A stretch of 64,000 bases of DNA from CAYLRY01 sp964386535 (lineage in GTDB: Bacteria > Chloroflexota > Dehalococcoidia > Dehalococcoidales > UBA3254): the NCBI GenBank assembly GCA_964386535.1, contig CAYLRY010000002.1, forward strand, positions 62,001 through 126,000. Reading direction: 5' to 3'. Each line of letters starts with the position of its first letter. Position 1 is the first letter of the stretch. The position numbers and the translations under genes were made by a program. Below the pieces are notes generated by a model. The model saw nothing but the letters and a program-made list of their open reading frames with translations. It searched no databases and had not been told where the DNA came from. This document shows, piece by piece, positions 1 through 8,591 of the stretch.

Positions 1-402
1 GCCCAGTTGCGTCTTCCGGAATTGACCCTGGGGTTGACCCCCGGATTGGGGGGAACCCAACGTTTGATACGGCAAATAGGGGCTGCCCGCGCCAAAGAAG
101 TGGTTTTACTGGCAGAGCCGGTCACAGCAGATAAGGCTCTTAGTTGGGGCATTGTAAACTTTGTAGCTGATCCTGAGAAATTCGAAGCCACAGTGGATGA
201 AATAGCTAAAAAGCTGGCTGGAGGTGCGCCCCTGGCGCAGAAACTGGCTAAAGCGGCATTCTATTACGGACAGCAGGCAGACCAGCGTACAGGACTTTTC
301 ATTGAAGCCACTGTTTCCGGCGATCTGATGTTCACAAAAGATCTTAATGATGGTTTGACCGCTATGTCCAACCGGCGTCCGCCCAGGTTTACCGGGCAAT
401 AA
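1..402 (+). CDS. Enoyl-CoA hydratase/isomerase (crotonase), 3' part only
   Basis: The frame is open from base 1, so the N-terminal half lies outside the window. The visible 133 residues are the C-terminal half of a crotonase. The motif LPELTLGL followed by GGTQRL is the usual block around the second catalytic glutamate (E164 in rat enoyl-CoA hydratase), and that Glu is present. The helical C-terminus that follows (ARAKEVVLLAE, then AxxWGIVN) fits trimer-forming crotonases. The likely reaction is hydration or isomerisation of an enoyl-CoA in the cytoplasm; the substrate cannot be told. A strong hairpin terminator follows the stop, so this is the last gene of its unit. Confidence 0.85.
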   Translation, partial: AQLRLPELTLGLTPGLGGTQRLIRQIGAARAKEVVLLAEPVTADKALSWGIVNFVADPEKFEATVDEIAKKLAGGAPLAQKLAKAAFYYGQQADQRTGLFIEATVSGDLMFTKDLNDGLTAMSNRRPPRFTGQ

Positions 403-455
403 GCTTTTTTGGTCACTCGGAAATTGTCCCAGATTTGACTTAACTCAGAACATGA

Positions 456-499
456 AGATTCGCTACTCCGATCATCTCGGAATAGCGAATCTGTTTTTT
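456..499 (+). terminator. Rho-independent terminator after the crotonase gene
   Basis: The arms 456-471 and 477-492 pair over 16 positions with one mismatch (C466/A482). The loop is about 5 nt and six T residues follow from 494. This is a textbook intrinsic terminator that separates the crotonase from the solute-binding protein gene. Confidence 0.85.
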
Positions 500-551
500 C
501 TTTCTGATTTTGCTGCACTTTTCGGCATGAACTTGCATAAATGGAACTCTA

Positions 552-581
552 TTGACTATCATATGTGTCATCATGTATGAT
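552..581 (+). promoter_or_regulatory. Candidate sigma-70 promoter for the solute-binding protein
   Basis: TTGACT (552-557) and TATGAT (576-581) are separated by 18 nt. The leader to the ATG at 685 would be about 95 nt. It is placed directly after the terminator of the preceding gene, which fits an independent transcription start. Confidence 0.45.
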
Positions 582-684
582 ATTGTATAACTTGGATATT
601 GACCAATATTTGATCTTGCAAAGTGAAGCTGGGTTAATAGCCGTCCTGAACCAGTACTAGAGAATTAAAAAGGAGACTTCATTC

Positions 685-2373
685 ATGAAAAAACTAATAA
701 TTCCGCTGGCGTTTTTATTGATCTGTACTTTTATTGTATCTGGTTGCGGCACCACCGACACAACTTCCTCTGCTCCTGCTGTGACGCAATCTGTGAATAC
801 TGTTACTGTGACAACCACCTCTGGGATTGGTACCTCTCCTGTTACTACCATAGCTGCTGCACCGGTATCCACCACGTCCGCAAAAATAACTTCAGGGACA
901 GCTACTTCTACTACGGGGGAACAAAAATATGGCGGGACCCTGCGGTTTATTTTACCCAGCGCGCCCGGGACACCCATTGGCTGGATGCCTGAAACTGCTG
1001 GCGGTTCTGTGACCACCATGCAGGTGGTCATGGAATATCCCCTTCAAGAGGATCTCAATGGCGATATCAGACCATGGCTAGCGTCTTCCTATGATGTCAA
1101 TTCTGACCCTAAAAATCCCTCCATTACTTTAAACATCAGGAAAGGGGTAAAATTTCATGACGGGTCTGACCTGAATGCACAAGCCGTTAAATGGAACTTT
1201 GAAAAAGTAAAAGAAAGCGCTTTAAACGCCAGTACTACCCGCTATTGGAAATCCTTTGAGCTTCTGGATGACTATACTATTAGAATTAATCTCACTGAAT
1301 GGCAAAACCGGCAGCTCAGGTCTTTCGGTAATCCTTCCTGTATTCTTTGTTCTCCGGCAGCTTATGAGAAAAATGGATTGGAGTGGATTCGCTGGAATAT
1401 GGTAGGCACCGGAGCTTTTATTCAGACTGAATTTCAAAAAGATGTTACTTTAAAAACCACAAAAAATAAAAACTACTGGGTCCCCGGTAAGCCTTATCTG
1501 GATGGTTTCCAGTTATTATATGTTGTAGATGAATTAACCCGGATAGCCTTATTTAAATCTGGAGGGGCTGAAATTGTAGACCTTTCTGGGAATGCCAGGG
1601 TAGCCACTGAGCTAAAAGCCGCTGGTTATCAGATTCTAACCAGACCTTCAGGAACCAACATGTTAATCGGAGACAGCATCAATGCTGACTCTCCTTGGTC
1701 TAATATAAAAGTAAGGTTGGCTGCCGAATACGCTATTGATAAGGAATCTATTGTAAAAACCTTTGGTTACGGCATGCAACAGGCCGCCTATCAGATGCCG
1801 AGCCCTGATTCTAAAGCTTATATTAACACTATTCCTGCCCGTAAATATGATGCGGCAAAAGCAAAGCAATTATTGAGTGAAGCCGGTTATCCCAATGGCT
1901 TCAAGACCAAGATTATAGCTCCCACCACGGCAAACAGAGATATCATTGTGGCTTTACAATCTTACCTTGGAAAGGTGAGTATCCAGGCAGATCTGGACTT
2001 TGTAGATGCTGCCAAGTACCAGGCTTACCAGAGCGGTACATGGAACAATGCTCTGCTTTATACCAGTGTGATTCATTATGCCAATTATAACTCAGTTCTA
2101 GCTCAGTGGTTTGGCGTACCTGCCTCCTGGTTCAAGAGTATGAAGAGACCCGAGGGTTGGGACCAGATAGTCAATGCTACTATCACTTCTACTCAACAGG
2201 AACCGGCTTTAATGCAGAAATGTGTTCAAGCCCTCTATGACGATGAGACTGTTATTCCCCTGGACTATGGAACCTCTTTGTGGGCTATAACCGATTACGT
2301 TCATGATTCCGGAGTTGGTACCCGTGGTAGTTCCACACAATGGAATTCTCAGAATGCCTGGTTAAGCAAATAA
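685..2373 (+). CDS. ABC transporter substrate-binding lipoprotein, family 5 (oligopeptide/nickel type)
   Basis: This 562-residue extracytoplasmic binding protein would capture a solute such as a peptide, nickel chelate or other organic molecule for an ABC importer. The N-terminus is a lipoprotein signal with lipobox VSGC, so Cys21 would be lipidated. A Ser/Thr-rich linker (about residues 24-76) follows, then the SBP_bac_5 fold starting at YGGTLRF. An AGGAG ribosome site lies just upstream of the ATG. No permease or ATPase gene is adjacent and terminators flank the gene, so it is an orphan binding protein that must work with a transporter encoded elsewhere. The family is clear; the ligand is not. 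Confidence 0.85.
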   Translation: MKKLIIPLAFLLICTFIVSGCGTTDTTSSAPAVTQSVNTVTVTTTSGIGTSPVTTIAAAPVSTTSAKITSGTATSTTGEQKYGGTLRFILPSAPGTPIGWMPETAGGSVTTMQVVMEYPLQEDLNGDIRPWLASSYDVNSDPKNPSITLNIRKGVKFHDGSDLNAQAVKWNFEKVKESALNASTTRYWKSFELLDDYTIRINLTEWQNRQLRSFGNPSCILCSPAAYEKNGLEWIRWNMVGTGAFIQTEFQKDVTLKTTKNKNYWVPGKPYLDGFQLLYVVDELTRIALFKSGGAEIVDLSGNARVATELKAAGYQILTRPSGTNMLIGDSINADSPWSNIKVRLAAEYAIDKESIVKTFGYGMQQAAYQMPSPDSKAYINTIPARKYDAAKAKQLLSEAGYPNGFKTKIIAPTTANRDIIVALQSYLGKVSIQADLDFVDAAKYQAYQSGTWNNALLYTSVIHYANYNSVLAQWFGVPASWFKSMKRPEGWDQIVNATITSTQQEPALMQKCVQALYDDETVIPLDYGTSLWAITDYVHDSGVGTRGSSTQWNSQNAWLSK

Positions 2374-2440
2374 AAGGGAGAAAATGTTTTACAAAGATTA
2401 AGGCGCAACAAACCTTGCAAAAAAAATAAAAATCCAATCA

Positions 2441-2488
2441 GGGCCATCCCGTAATGTAATATGGTTAACGGGGTGGCCCCGGTTTTTT
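2441..2488 (+). terminator. Rho-independent terminator after the solute-binding protein
   Basis: The arms 2441-2452 and 2468-2479 form a perfect 12-bp GC-rich stem, followed by a run of six T from 2483. It isolates the binding-protein gene from the MFS gene. Confidence 0.85.
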
Positions 2489-2583
2489 GTAATCATCAGC
2501 AATCGCGTAGGATGATTGTTATACCCTTGCTTGCCGTGTTATGATGGGGACGTATTATTTCTATCCGGATAAGAAACATTATC

Positions 2584-3828
2584 ATGAAAAAAATATTCTA
2601 CGGCTGGTATATCGTAGCTGCCACCTTGCTTTTCTCAATATTCAGTAGTGTTCTTTTCGCTTATGGATTTACCACCTTTTTAACTCCCATGTCCCAAATG
2701 TACGGATGGAGCTATGCCCAGATATCTCTGGCCTCCTCATTACGGGGCCTGGAGACCGGGCTTCTTGACCCTTTTATAGGAATGGCATCCGACCGCTGGT
2801 CAGCGAGAAAACTGGTTTTTATCGGTGTCATTATCACCGCAGTGGGTGTTGCGGTGTTCGGTCTGGCTACCAACTTGCCTGTATTGTACCTCGGCTTTAT
2901 TCTTTCAGGGTTGGGCTGCGCTCTGGGTATCAATATTGTTCCAATGACAGTCATCAGCCGCTGGTTCAGAAAGAACATTGGTAAAGCTAATGGGATACTG
3001 GCGGCTGGGATGGGCGCAGGGGGACTTTTTGCACCCTTACTGGTAATAGGTATTGATGCTTTTGGGTGGAAGAACTTCGTTCTTTATATTGCTTTCGGTT
3101 TTTTAGTAATCGGATTGCCTCTTTCGCTGCTTTACCGCGATAGGCCTCAGGACTATGGTATGGAACCGGATGGCCGTCCCTCAGAAAGTGAAAGAGGAAA
3201 AAATCTTACGGCCACAGGTTTGACACTGAGACAGGCTTTGAAGACGCGGACTTTCTGGTTTATTGGTATCGCCCAGATGTTACAGATGCTAGCCATGCAT
3301 TCCATCGCTGTACATCAAATGCCTTATTTAACCAGCCTGGGTATGGATAGACCGAGCGCCGCTTTGGCTATCACCATTTTCTCGATTGTCAGTCTGGTAT
3401 CTCGTCTGGCCTACGGAGTGATGGCAGACATATTCCCCAAAAAATATGTCCTGGTCTTTTCAACCGCTATGACTACCGTAGGTCTTATATTGTTCGAGTT
3501 GTTGAGCGGTGACTCATTTGCCTTTGTAGCCCTTTTCGCTGTGATCTACGGTACCGGAGCAGGTGGTGCGATGGCCCTCAGGGCTCCGGTGGTCAGGGAA
3601 TATTTCGGCATCAAGCAATTTGGAGCGATTTTTGGTTTATCAGCTTTAATGGTAACTCTGGGCGGCGTGGTCGGGGCGCCCCTCACCGGATTTGTATTTG
3701 ATACACAGGGTACCTACCAGCCGATCTGGTTCGTCTATGCCGGACTTACCACTGTTTCTACCATTTTGCTATTACTGTTGCCCAGTGTACCTTCCGATAA
3801 GCCGCTTAATAAAAAGACTATAGCTTAA
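2584..3828 (+). CDS. MFS transporter, OxlT/monocarboxylate-like
   Basis: This 414-residue, highly hydrophobic protein has the length and spacing of about 12 membrane segments. It starts MKKIFYGWYIVAATLL, typical of the OFA/OxlT and monocarboxylate carrier branch of the major facilitator superfamily. The loop after segment 2 has the family signature (GMASDRWSARKLVF). A charged central loop (about residues 195-215) separates the two six-helix halves. It would exchange or import small organic acids across the inner membrane; the substrate is unknown. The gene is monocistronic, with a terminator on each side. Confidence 0.8.
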   Translation: MKKIFYGWYIVAATLLFSIFSSVLFAYGFTTFLTPMSQMYGWSYAQISLASSLRGLETGLLDPFIGMASDRWSARKLVFIGVIITAVGVAVFGLATNLPVLYLGFILSGLGCALGINIVPMTVISRWFRKNIGKANGILAAGMGAGGLFAPLLVIGIDAFGWKNFVLYIAFGFLVIGLPLSLLYRDRPQDYGMEPDGRPSESERGKNLTATGLTLRQALKTRTFWFIGIAQMLQMLAMHSIAVHQMPYLTSLGMDRPSAALAITIFSIVSLVSRLAYGVMADIFPKKYVLVFSTAMTTVGLILFELLSGDSFAFVALFAVIYGTGAGGAMALRAPVVREYFGIKQFGAIFGLSALMVTLGGVVGAPLTGFVFDTQGTYQPIWFVYAGLTTVSTILLLLLPSVPSDKPLNKKTIA

Positions 3829-3830
3829 TT

Positions 3831-3864
3831 AAAAGGCCTTCCATGTGACCCGGAAGGCCTTTTT
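3831..3864. terminator. Bidirectional terminator between convergent genes
   Basis: Arms 3831-3842 (AAAAGGCCTTCC) and 3852-3863 are perfectly complementary. The A-run on one side and T-run on the other make the hairpin work in both directions. It sits between the converging MFS and stomatin genes. Confidence 0.85.
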
Positions 3865-3878
3865 ATACCTTTTAGTTT

Positions 3879-4814
3879 TTATGACCCTTTGGGATTTTCG
3901 GTTGTCTCTTTAGGCGGTTTGTAACCACTTAACGCTTCGCTGAGTCCCAGTACATTGATCAGGCGGGATTGATCGGATATCACCAGTTTAGTATTATTTT
4001 CCAGAGACGCCTGGGTAACCTGGAGCTGTTTTAATAACTGAGCATTACCCACAAAAAACTGCTGGGCTGCGTTGGATACCATTTCTATAGCCTTGCTTTC
4101 ACCCTCGGCTCTCAGTATTGCCGATTGTTTTTCTCCCTCGGCCAGCAGGATCGCTCTTTGCTTTTCACCTTCGGCCGTTAAAATGTCATTCTGCTTGTCC
4201 CCCTCTGCGGTCAGGATCTGCTTCTGGCGGTAGGCCTCTGACTCCAGGATCACAGCTCTCTTTTCTCTTTCCGCTTTCATCTGTTTACTCATGGCATCTG
4301 TAATATCCGTAGGAGGACTTATTTCCTTTACCTCCACCCTTGTAACTTTAACCCCCCATCTATCCGTGGCTTCATCCAGTGTGTCTCTCAGGGTGTTGTT
4401 GATGCGTTCACGGGATGTCAGGGTTTCATCAAGGCTCATTTCTCCGATCACATTTCTCAAGTTGGTTTGTGCCAGTTTGCTTACCGCGATATAAAAATTG
4501 GACACTTCATATGTTACTGCTTTGGGATCAGTTACGTAATAATATACTACGGCATCTACCGTGACTTTAACATTATCATTGGTAATCACCTGCTGTGGCT
4601 CTACATCTATCACCGTCTCGCGCATATCTACCCTGGATCTTATCGAATCGGCAAAGGGTATCAGGAATCGTAAACCAGGATCCAGGGTTTCTTTGAATCG
4701 GCCCCACCTTTCGACAATACCTTTTTGCGCCTGCCTGATAATTACTATCGATTTCGCAAGTATGATTAATCCTAGTATTAAAATGATGATTACAGCTATA
4801 ATTATTCCCGGCAT
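3879..4814 (-). CDS. SPFH/Band 7 stomatin-like (paraslipin) membrane protein
   Basis: This 311-residue protein has one N-terminal membrane segment (about residues 2-22) followed by the SPFH domain (QAQKGIVERWGRF, then DPGLRFLIPF). A long coiled-coil tail carries tandem EGEKQxAIL-type repeats (about residues 195-245), typical of prokaryotic stomatins. Such proteins build large oligomers in the inner membrane and organise membrane microdomains or protease activity. The upstream gene encodes the NfeD partner, with a gap of only 4 nt, so the two are co-transcribed and translationally linked. Confidence 0.9.
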   Translation of the reverse strand: MPGIIIAVIIILILGLIILAKSIVIIRQAQKGIVERWGRFKETLDPGLRFLIPFADSIRSRVDMRETVIDVEPQQVITNDNVKVTVDAVVYYYVTDPKAVTYEVSNFYIAVSKLAQTNLRNVIGEMSLDETLTSRERINNTLRDTLDEATDRWGVKVTRVEVKEISPPTDITDAMSKQMKAEREKRAVILESEAYRQKQILTAEGDKQNDILTAEGEKQRAILLAEGEKQSAILRAEGESKAIEMVSNAAQQFFVGNAQLLKQLQVTQASLENNTKLVISDQSRLINVLGLSEALSGYKPPKETTENPKGS

Positions 4815-4818
4815 CTTC

Positions 4819-5277
4819 TTATCCCCCTTTTATTTTTTCTACGGTTATTGTAACCCCCTTGATACCTGTCACCACTACTTCCTCTCCTGGTTTAATATCT
4901 TCACTGGCCCTGGCCCGCCATTTTTCATTATCTATCTTCACCAGACCGAAGCTGTTTTTTGAGATATTTCTTAACACAATTCCTTTTTTGTTAATAATAG
5001 TGTCTATATTGGTTTTTTCCTCTTTAGTCAACCTCCAGCGGTTAATATATTTCCTTCCCAGAACTACATAAACGGCACAAATAGCGGCGGTTACTATTAG
5101 TGTAATAATCCAGGAATAAAAAGGCCAGGTTATCAGTCCTCCTATTATAAGCGCTGATCCTAGAAACACCAGGTCATATCCTGTGTCCACCCCCACCAGT
5201 AATTCCAGAATGATAAAAGCCAGGCCGATGATAACGAAAATTAACCACAACCATGAATCCCAAAAAACAAAATCCAT
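4819..5277 (-). CDS. NfeD-like membrane protein (short form)
   Basis: This 152-residue protein has two or three membrane segments in the first half and a C-terminal soluble OB-fold domain (about residues 90-150, containing KGIVLRNI and GEEVVVTGI). That is the short NfeD architecture, without the ClpP-like protease domain of long NfeD. A strong GGAGG site precedes the ATG. It is the first gene of the pair with the stomatin-like protein. NfeD OB domains are known to bind stomatin partners and to modulate membrane raft assembly or quality control. Confidence 0.88.
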   Translation of the reverse strand: MDFVFWDSWLWLIFVIIGLAFIILELLVGVDTGYDLVFLGSALIIGGLITWPFYSWIITLIVTAAICAVYVVLGRKYINRWRLTKEEKTNIDTIINKKGIVLRNISKNSFGLVKIDNEKWRARASEDIKPGEEVVVTGIKGVTITVEKIKGG

Positions 5278-5518
5278 TTGTTTTCCTCCAGTGAATTCTG
5301 TTCAACCAGAGTAATTCAATCATCACCTTCTCTATATACCCACGTTTGAAAGCGCCCTCCATATAAAGGCCTTATTTATTCAATAACTATGATCAAATAA
5401 AGTACCCTAACTGATAAAAAATGTAATTTATGATTAGATAATAATTGTATTAAAAAGAATTACTAAAATAAAACAAAGCTTATTACATCATGTCAAGCAC
5501 TCTGACGTTATATTTGAA

Positions 5519-6508
5519 TCAACCTATGCCTAGCAACTTCTCCAGTTCATCTGTCGTGTATTTTCCAGGGATTTCTTGTTGGGCAGCCATCTCCTGGGAT
5601 ATTTTGAGTAAGGCGGCATTGAGGGGGGCTTCTTTGCCGATCAGCTTGGCCTGTCTCACTATTTCTCCATTCAGATATTCCGTTTCTACCGATCCCTGTT
5701 TGCGGGCCAGGCTTTGCCAGGTTGAGCTTTGAGACTCGGTTGTTAATATTTTTCTGGGTTTTTTAGCTATTTCTTTCCATTCCGCTGCCAGTTGTTCCTG
5801 GGAAATCCAGGGGACATCAGCCAGTTTCAGGATATTACGGGCTTCTTCCGTCACAGCCAGATTGATCCGGCGGGTCTCTTCCCACCGGCTATTGGTAATG
5901 GCTCCAATTGCATTACCTAGATTGGTAACAAGTTTTCCCCACTTATAGGGCATTACATTTGGAGATAACCGAACCATGAATCCTGCCTGACGTAAATGCT
6001 TTTCTACCATTTCCATCCTATTATCTCGTCCCTGTGGATAGCGTCCTATAACAACCCAGCCCGGTGGATCTCGCCTTACCGTAATTTCGCCGTCCTTTAT
6101 ATATTCCCCTCCAATTCGCACCATTACTCCATAAACCTGAGAAAAAAAATGAGAGGCGATCTCTTCATTCCTTACGCCGTTCTGGAAGCAAAAAACAGGA
6201 ATATCCTTTACGACCGAATGTAAATTGTACAGGGCCTCTTCGGTGTTCTGACTTTTAACACAAAGGAAAATTATATCTCCCGGGAGAAAATTAATCTGAC
6301 CGGGTGAGGTTACTGCCGGTATTTTGATGAGATGAGTTCCGGATGGCGTAATAAAACGTAAGCCGTTTTCATTGATCCGGTTAACGTGACCGGAACGTGC
6401 AATGAGTATTACCTCTGTGCCGCTGAGCGCCAGGTGTCCTCCCAAAGTGCCGCCTATCGCCCCGGCTCCGAAAATTATGATCCTTATTCTCTCAGCCGCA
6501 GTATTCAA
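5519..6508 (-). CDS. Ketopantoate reductase (PanE/ApbA) family protein
   Basis: This 329-residue NADP-dependent reductase family protein has the N-terminal Rossmann motif GAGAIGG (from Gly14) and the C-terminal helical ApbA domain. A central MPYKWGKLVTN block carries the Lys expected of the catalytic residue. Canonical PanE reduces 2-dehydropantoate in coenzyme A synthesis, but many paralogues act on other 2-oxo acids. No pan genes are nearby, so pantothenate synthesis is not proven. Translation appears to start at TTG: a strong GGGAGGG site lies 7 nt upstream and no better ATG exists. It follows the GYD gene by about 33 nt and may share its transcript. Confidence 0.75.
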   Translation of the reverse strand: MNTAAERIRIIIFGAGAIGGTLGGHLALSGTEVILIARSGHVNRINENGLRFITPSGTHLIKIPAVTSPGQINFLPGDIIFLCVKSQNTEEALYNLHSVVKDIPVFCFQNGVRNEEIASHFFSQVYGVMVRIGGEYIKDGEITVRRDPPGWVVIGRYPQGRDNRMEMVEKHLRQAGFMVRLSPNVMPYKWGKLVTNLGNAIGAITNSRWEETRRINLAVTEEARNILKLADVPWISQEQLAAEWKEIAKKPRKILTTESQSSTWQSLARKQGSVETEYLNGEIVRQAKLIGKEAPLNAALLKISQEMAAQQEIPGKYTTDELEKLLGIG

Positions 6509-6541
6509 TTTTTTCCCTCCCCGCTTTTATTATGAAACAAA

Positions 6542-6850
6542 TTAGCCCTTTCTCATGGCATTAGCTGTTTCCAGTTCTTTCACCAGGTCTTCGATTGTAG
6601 TAGCTGCCATGGACATGGGTTCAAGGGTACCTCTAGCTCCTAATTCAGAAGCTACTCGGGCAATTATATTGTTATTGGGTGCTTCGAGAATATTTACGAA
6701 ATCATACGGTCCTAATGTAGCGAACTGGGCCAGGATCTTAGCGCCCATATCTTCAACTTCACGGTTTACTTCCCAGATGCGTCCGGGATTCCTCATCATT
6801 GTTTTCCTGCCCTCACTGGTCAATTTGGTTAATAAAACATAGTAAGCCAT
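6542..6850 (-). CDS. GYD domain protein
   Basis: This 102-residue protein belongs to the GYD family of small alpha/beta (ferredoxin-like fold) proteins. The signature GPYDFVNILEAP sits at about residues 47-58. GYD proteins are widespread and of unknown biochemical role; a regulatory or oligomeric function is usually assumed. A GGAGGT site precedes the ATG. It lies in a minus-strand run between the MmgE/PrpD and PanE-like genes. Confidence 0.85.
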   Translation of the reverse strand: MAYYVLLTKLTSEGRKTMMRNPGRIWEVNREVEDMGAKILAQFATLGPYDFVNILEAPNNNIIARVASELGARGTLEPMSMAATTIEDLVKELETANAMRKG

Positions 6851-7111
6851 TAATAAAACCTCCGTAATTATTTAATCTTTTTGAGATTCCATATTAATCC
6901 TATATAGATTTTAACAGATCATCTTTGTTGTATCCGGGAATAAAATACCTGGTGACCCTGTACGCCATTTTAAATTCTTACTATTACAATAAACACTATA
7001 AACCAAAATCCGCCATCAAAAAGCTTCAAATAGGCACAGGGTTTCTGCACCAATTTGGTTAAAATATCCACGCTCATTTAGCTTTGTTTGATGGTGAATC
7101 AAGGTATATTT

Positions 7112-8488
7112 TTAAACCGGCAGAATCAATAAGGGAAAAAACAACCGGATATCTTCTATTTTCTCCAGATTTTTTATACAAGAGATGATTTTTTGTCCCT
7201 TATCTTGTGAGTAATAGCTGCCGGCATATCCAAGGCACATCTGGAATCTTTCCAGATGGTCTTTTTGAGTTAAAGGATGACCTGGGAAACCGCTGGCAAC
7301 ATCCAGATTTTTATTGAAAAGATGTCCATCCCCTGTTTTCACAACCATTCGCATAGCAGTATGTCCGGCAGCATCCAGTGCAGGATCTCCATGAACGTGG
7401 ATTCTATGAATGATGCTTTTAATCCTGGGATCTTTAATAGCCTCTTCGTCGAAATGCTCCAGCCTGGAGCTTCTTCTCATTAAAGCGCTGGCCACACAAT
7501 ACCGGATGTTAAACTGCGCATCCACTCTGGGATTATCGCCTGTTCTGAATTCTTTTCCGGTTAGTTTGAAGGCGTAAGGTGTAACTGATATTTCTATTGA
7601 GGTAATATTCTCCGGAGAAAGATCTTGTTCTTTTACCAGATCGAGTATAGCTTCAGTACTGGACTGCGTAGCTCCACAACTGGGATACTTCTTAAAAACC
7701 GTATCAACCATCATATACTGCTTTCCCAGATCTTTCAGGATGGATGTGCTGTTATACTGGTCTTTGCCGTAGAGGTGAAAATAACCGTAGATTCCGGTTA
7801 GAAAATTTTCCGGTCCGGTCATGCCTGCTTGCGCCAGTTGAGCACTCAATAAACCATTCTGAGCCGCGAACCCCTGATTGAGTCTCACTGCCAGGGAACC
7901 ATTGATATGACTCTGGAAACTCCCGGAGCACCTGTTAAAAGCCAGCGCCAGATTATGCAACATCTGTCTGGTGGTCAATCCCAGCAATTTTCCTGCGGCA
8001 GCGGCAGAGGCGAAAACAGAACAGATGCCTGTAGGATCAAAACCGTTATATTGTTCTTCTGAGAGATTAAGGCGTGCGCTGACTTCGCTTCCCAGAACCA
8101 GAGCGGTTAAGAGTTCTCTACCGCTACAGCCGCCTCTGATTTCAGCGGCAGCCAGGGCTGCTGGAACTGAAGAGGCTCCGAAATGAGGTCCGGGCGCAAA
8201 CGCATCGTCGAAGTCCAGTGCCCGTGCCATAATGCTGTTTATCAAAACGGCGTGATGTGCAGGGACTTTACCTCCGTGTATAAGTATGGTAGCTTCTTCC
8301 TTGCCACCCCAGTCTTTTATCATTTTAAGCAGTGGTAATATTCCGCCCACCTTTGAACCTGCTATGGTTGTACCAATTATTGTCAGAATAATGTTCTTCA
8401 CCGTACATATAGCTTCCGGGGTGAGTTCTTCAAATTTTGTTTGTGTGACGAACTTGGATAATTCTAAATCGGTATCGGTTGTATTCAT
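7112..8488 (-). CDS. MmgE/PrpD family protein
   Basis: This 458-residue protein spans the whole MmgE/PrpD fold: an N-terminal all-helical domain with RALDFDDAF and GSEVSARL, and a C-terminal domain with KKYPSCGATQ. The family includes 2-methylcitrate dehydratase, cis-aconitate decarboxylase and iminodisuccinate epimerase. It therefore handles small di- or tricarboxylates, and the substrate here cannot be assigned. No prpB/prpC genes are present, so a methylcitrate cycle is not supported. It lies about 100 nt downstream of a radical SAM gene in the same direction and could be co-expressed. Confidence 0.85.
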   Translation of the reverse strand: MNTTDTDLELSKFVTQTKFEELTPEAICTVKNIILTIIGTTIAGSKVGGILPLLKMIKDWGGKEEATILIHGGKVPAHHAVLINSIMARALDFDDAFAPGPHFGASSVPAALAAAEIRGGCSGRELLTALVLGSEVSARLNLSEEQYNGFDPTGICSVFASAAAAGKLLGLTTRQMLHNLALAFNRCSGSFQSHINGSLAVRLNQGFAAQNGLLSAQLAQAGMTGPENFLTGIYGYFHLYGKDQYNSTSILKDLGKQYMMVDTVFKKYPSCGATQSSTEAILDLVKEQDLSPENITSIEISVTPYAFKLTGKEFRTGDNPRVDAQFNIRYCVASALMRRSSRLEHFDEEAIKDPRIKSIIHRIHVHGDPALDAAGHTAMRMVVKTGDGHLFNKNLDVASGFPGHPLTQKDHLERFQMCLGYAGSYYSQDKGQKIISCIKNLEKIEDIRLFFPLLILPV

Positions 8489-8591
8489 GGTAGTATCCTT
8501 TATGGTGCTTTTGGCGTCTACTCGTTTTGGTTTTTAAGATTTATTTCGGTTTTCGGATTTGGAGTTCAGGATTTACGGCCTATACGGATTA

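Noticed and set aside
7112..8488. Assignment as 2-methylcitrate dehydratase prpD
   Set aside because: No methylcitrate synthase or lyase gene is nearby, and the family covers several other enzymes.
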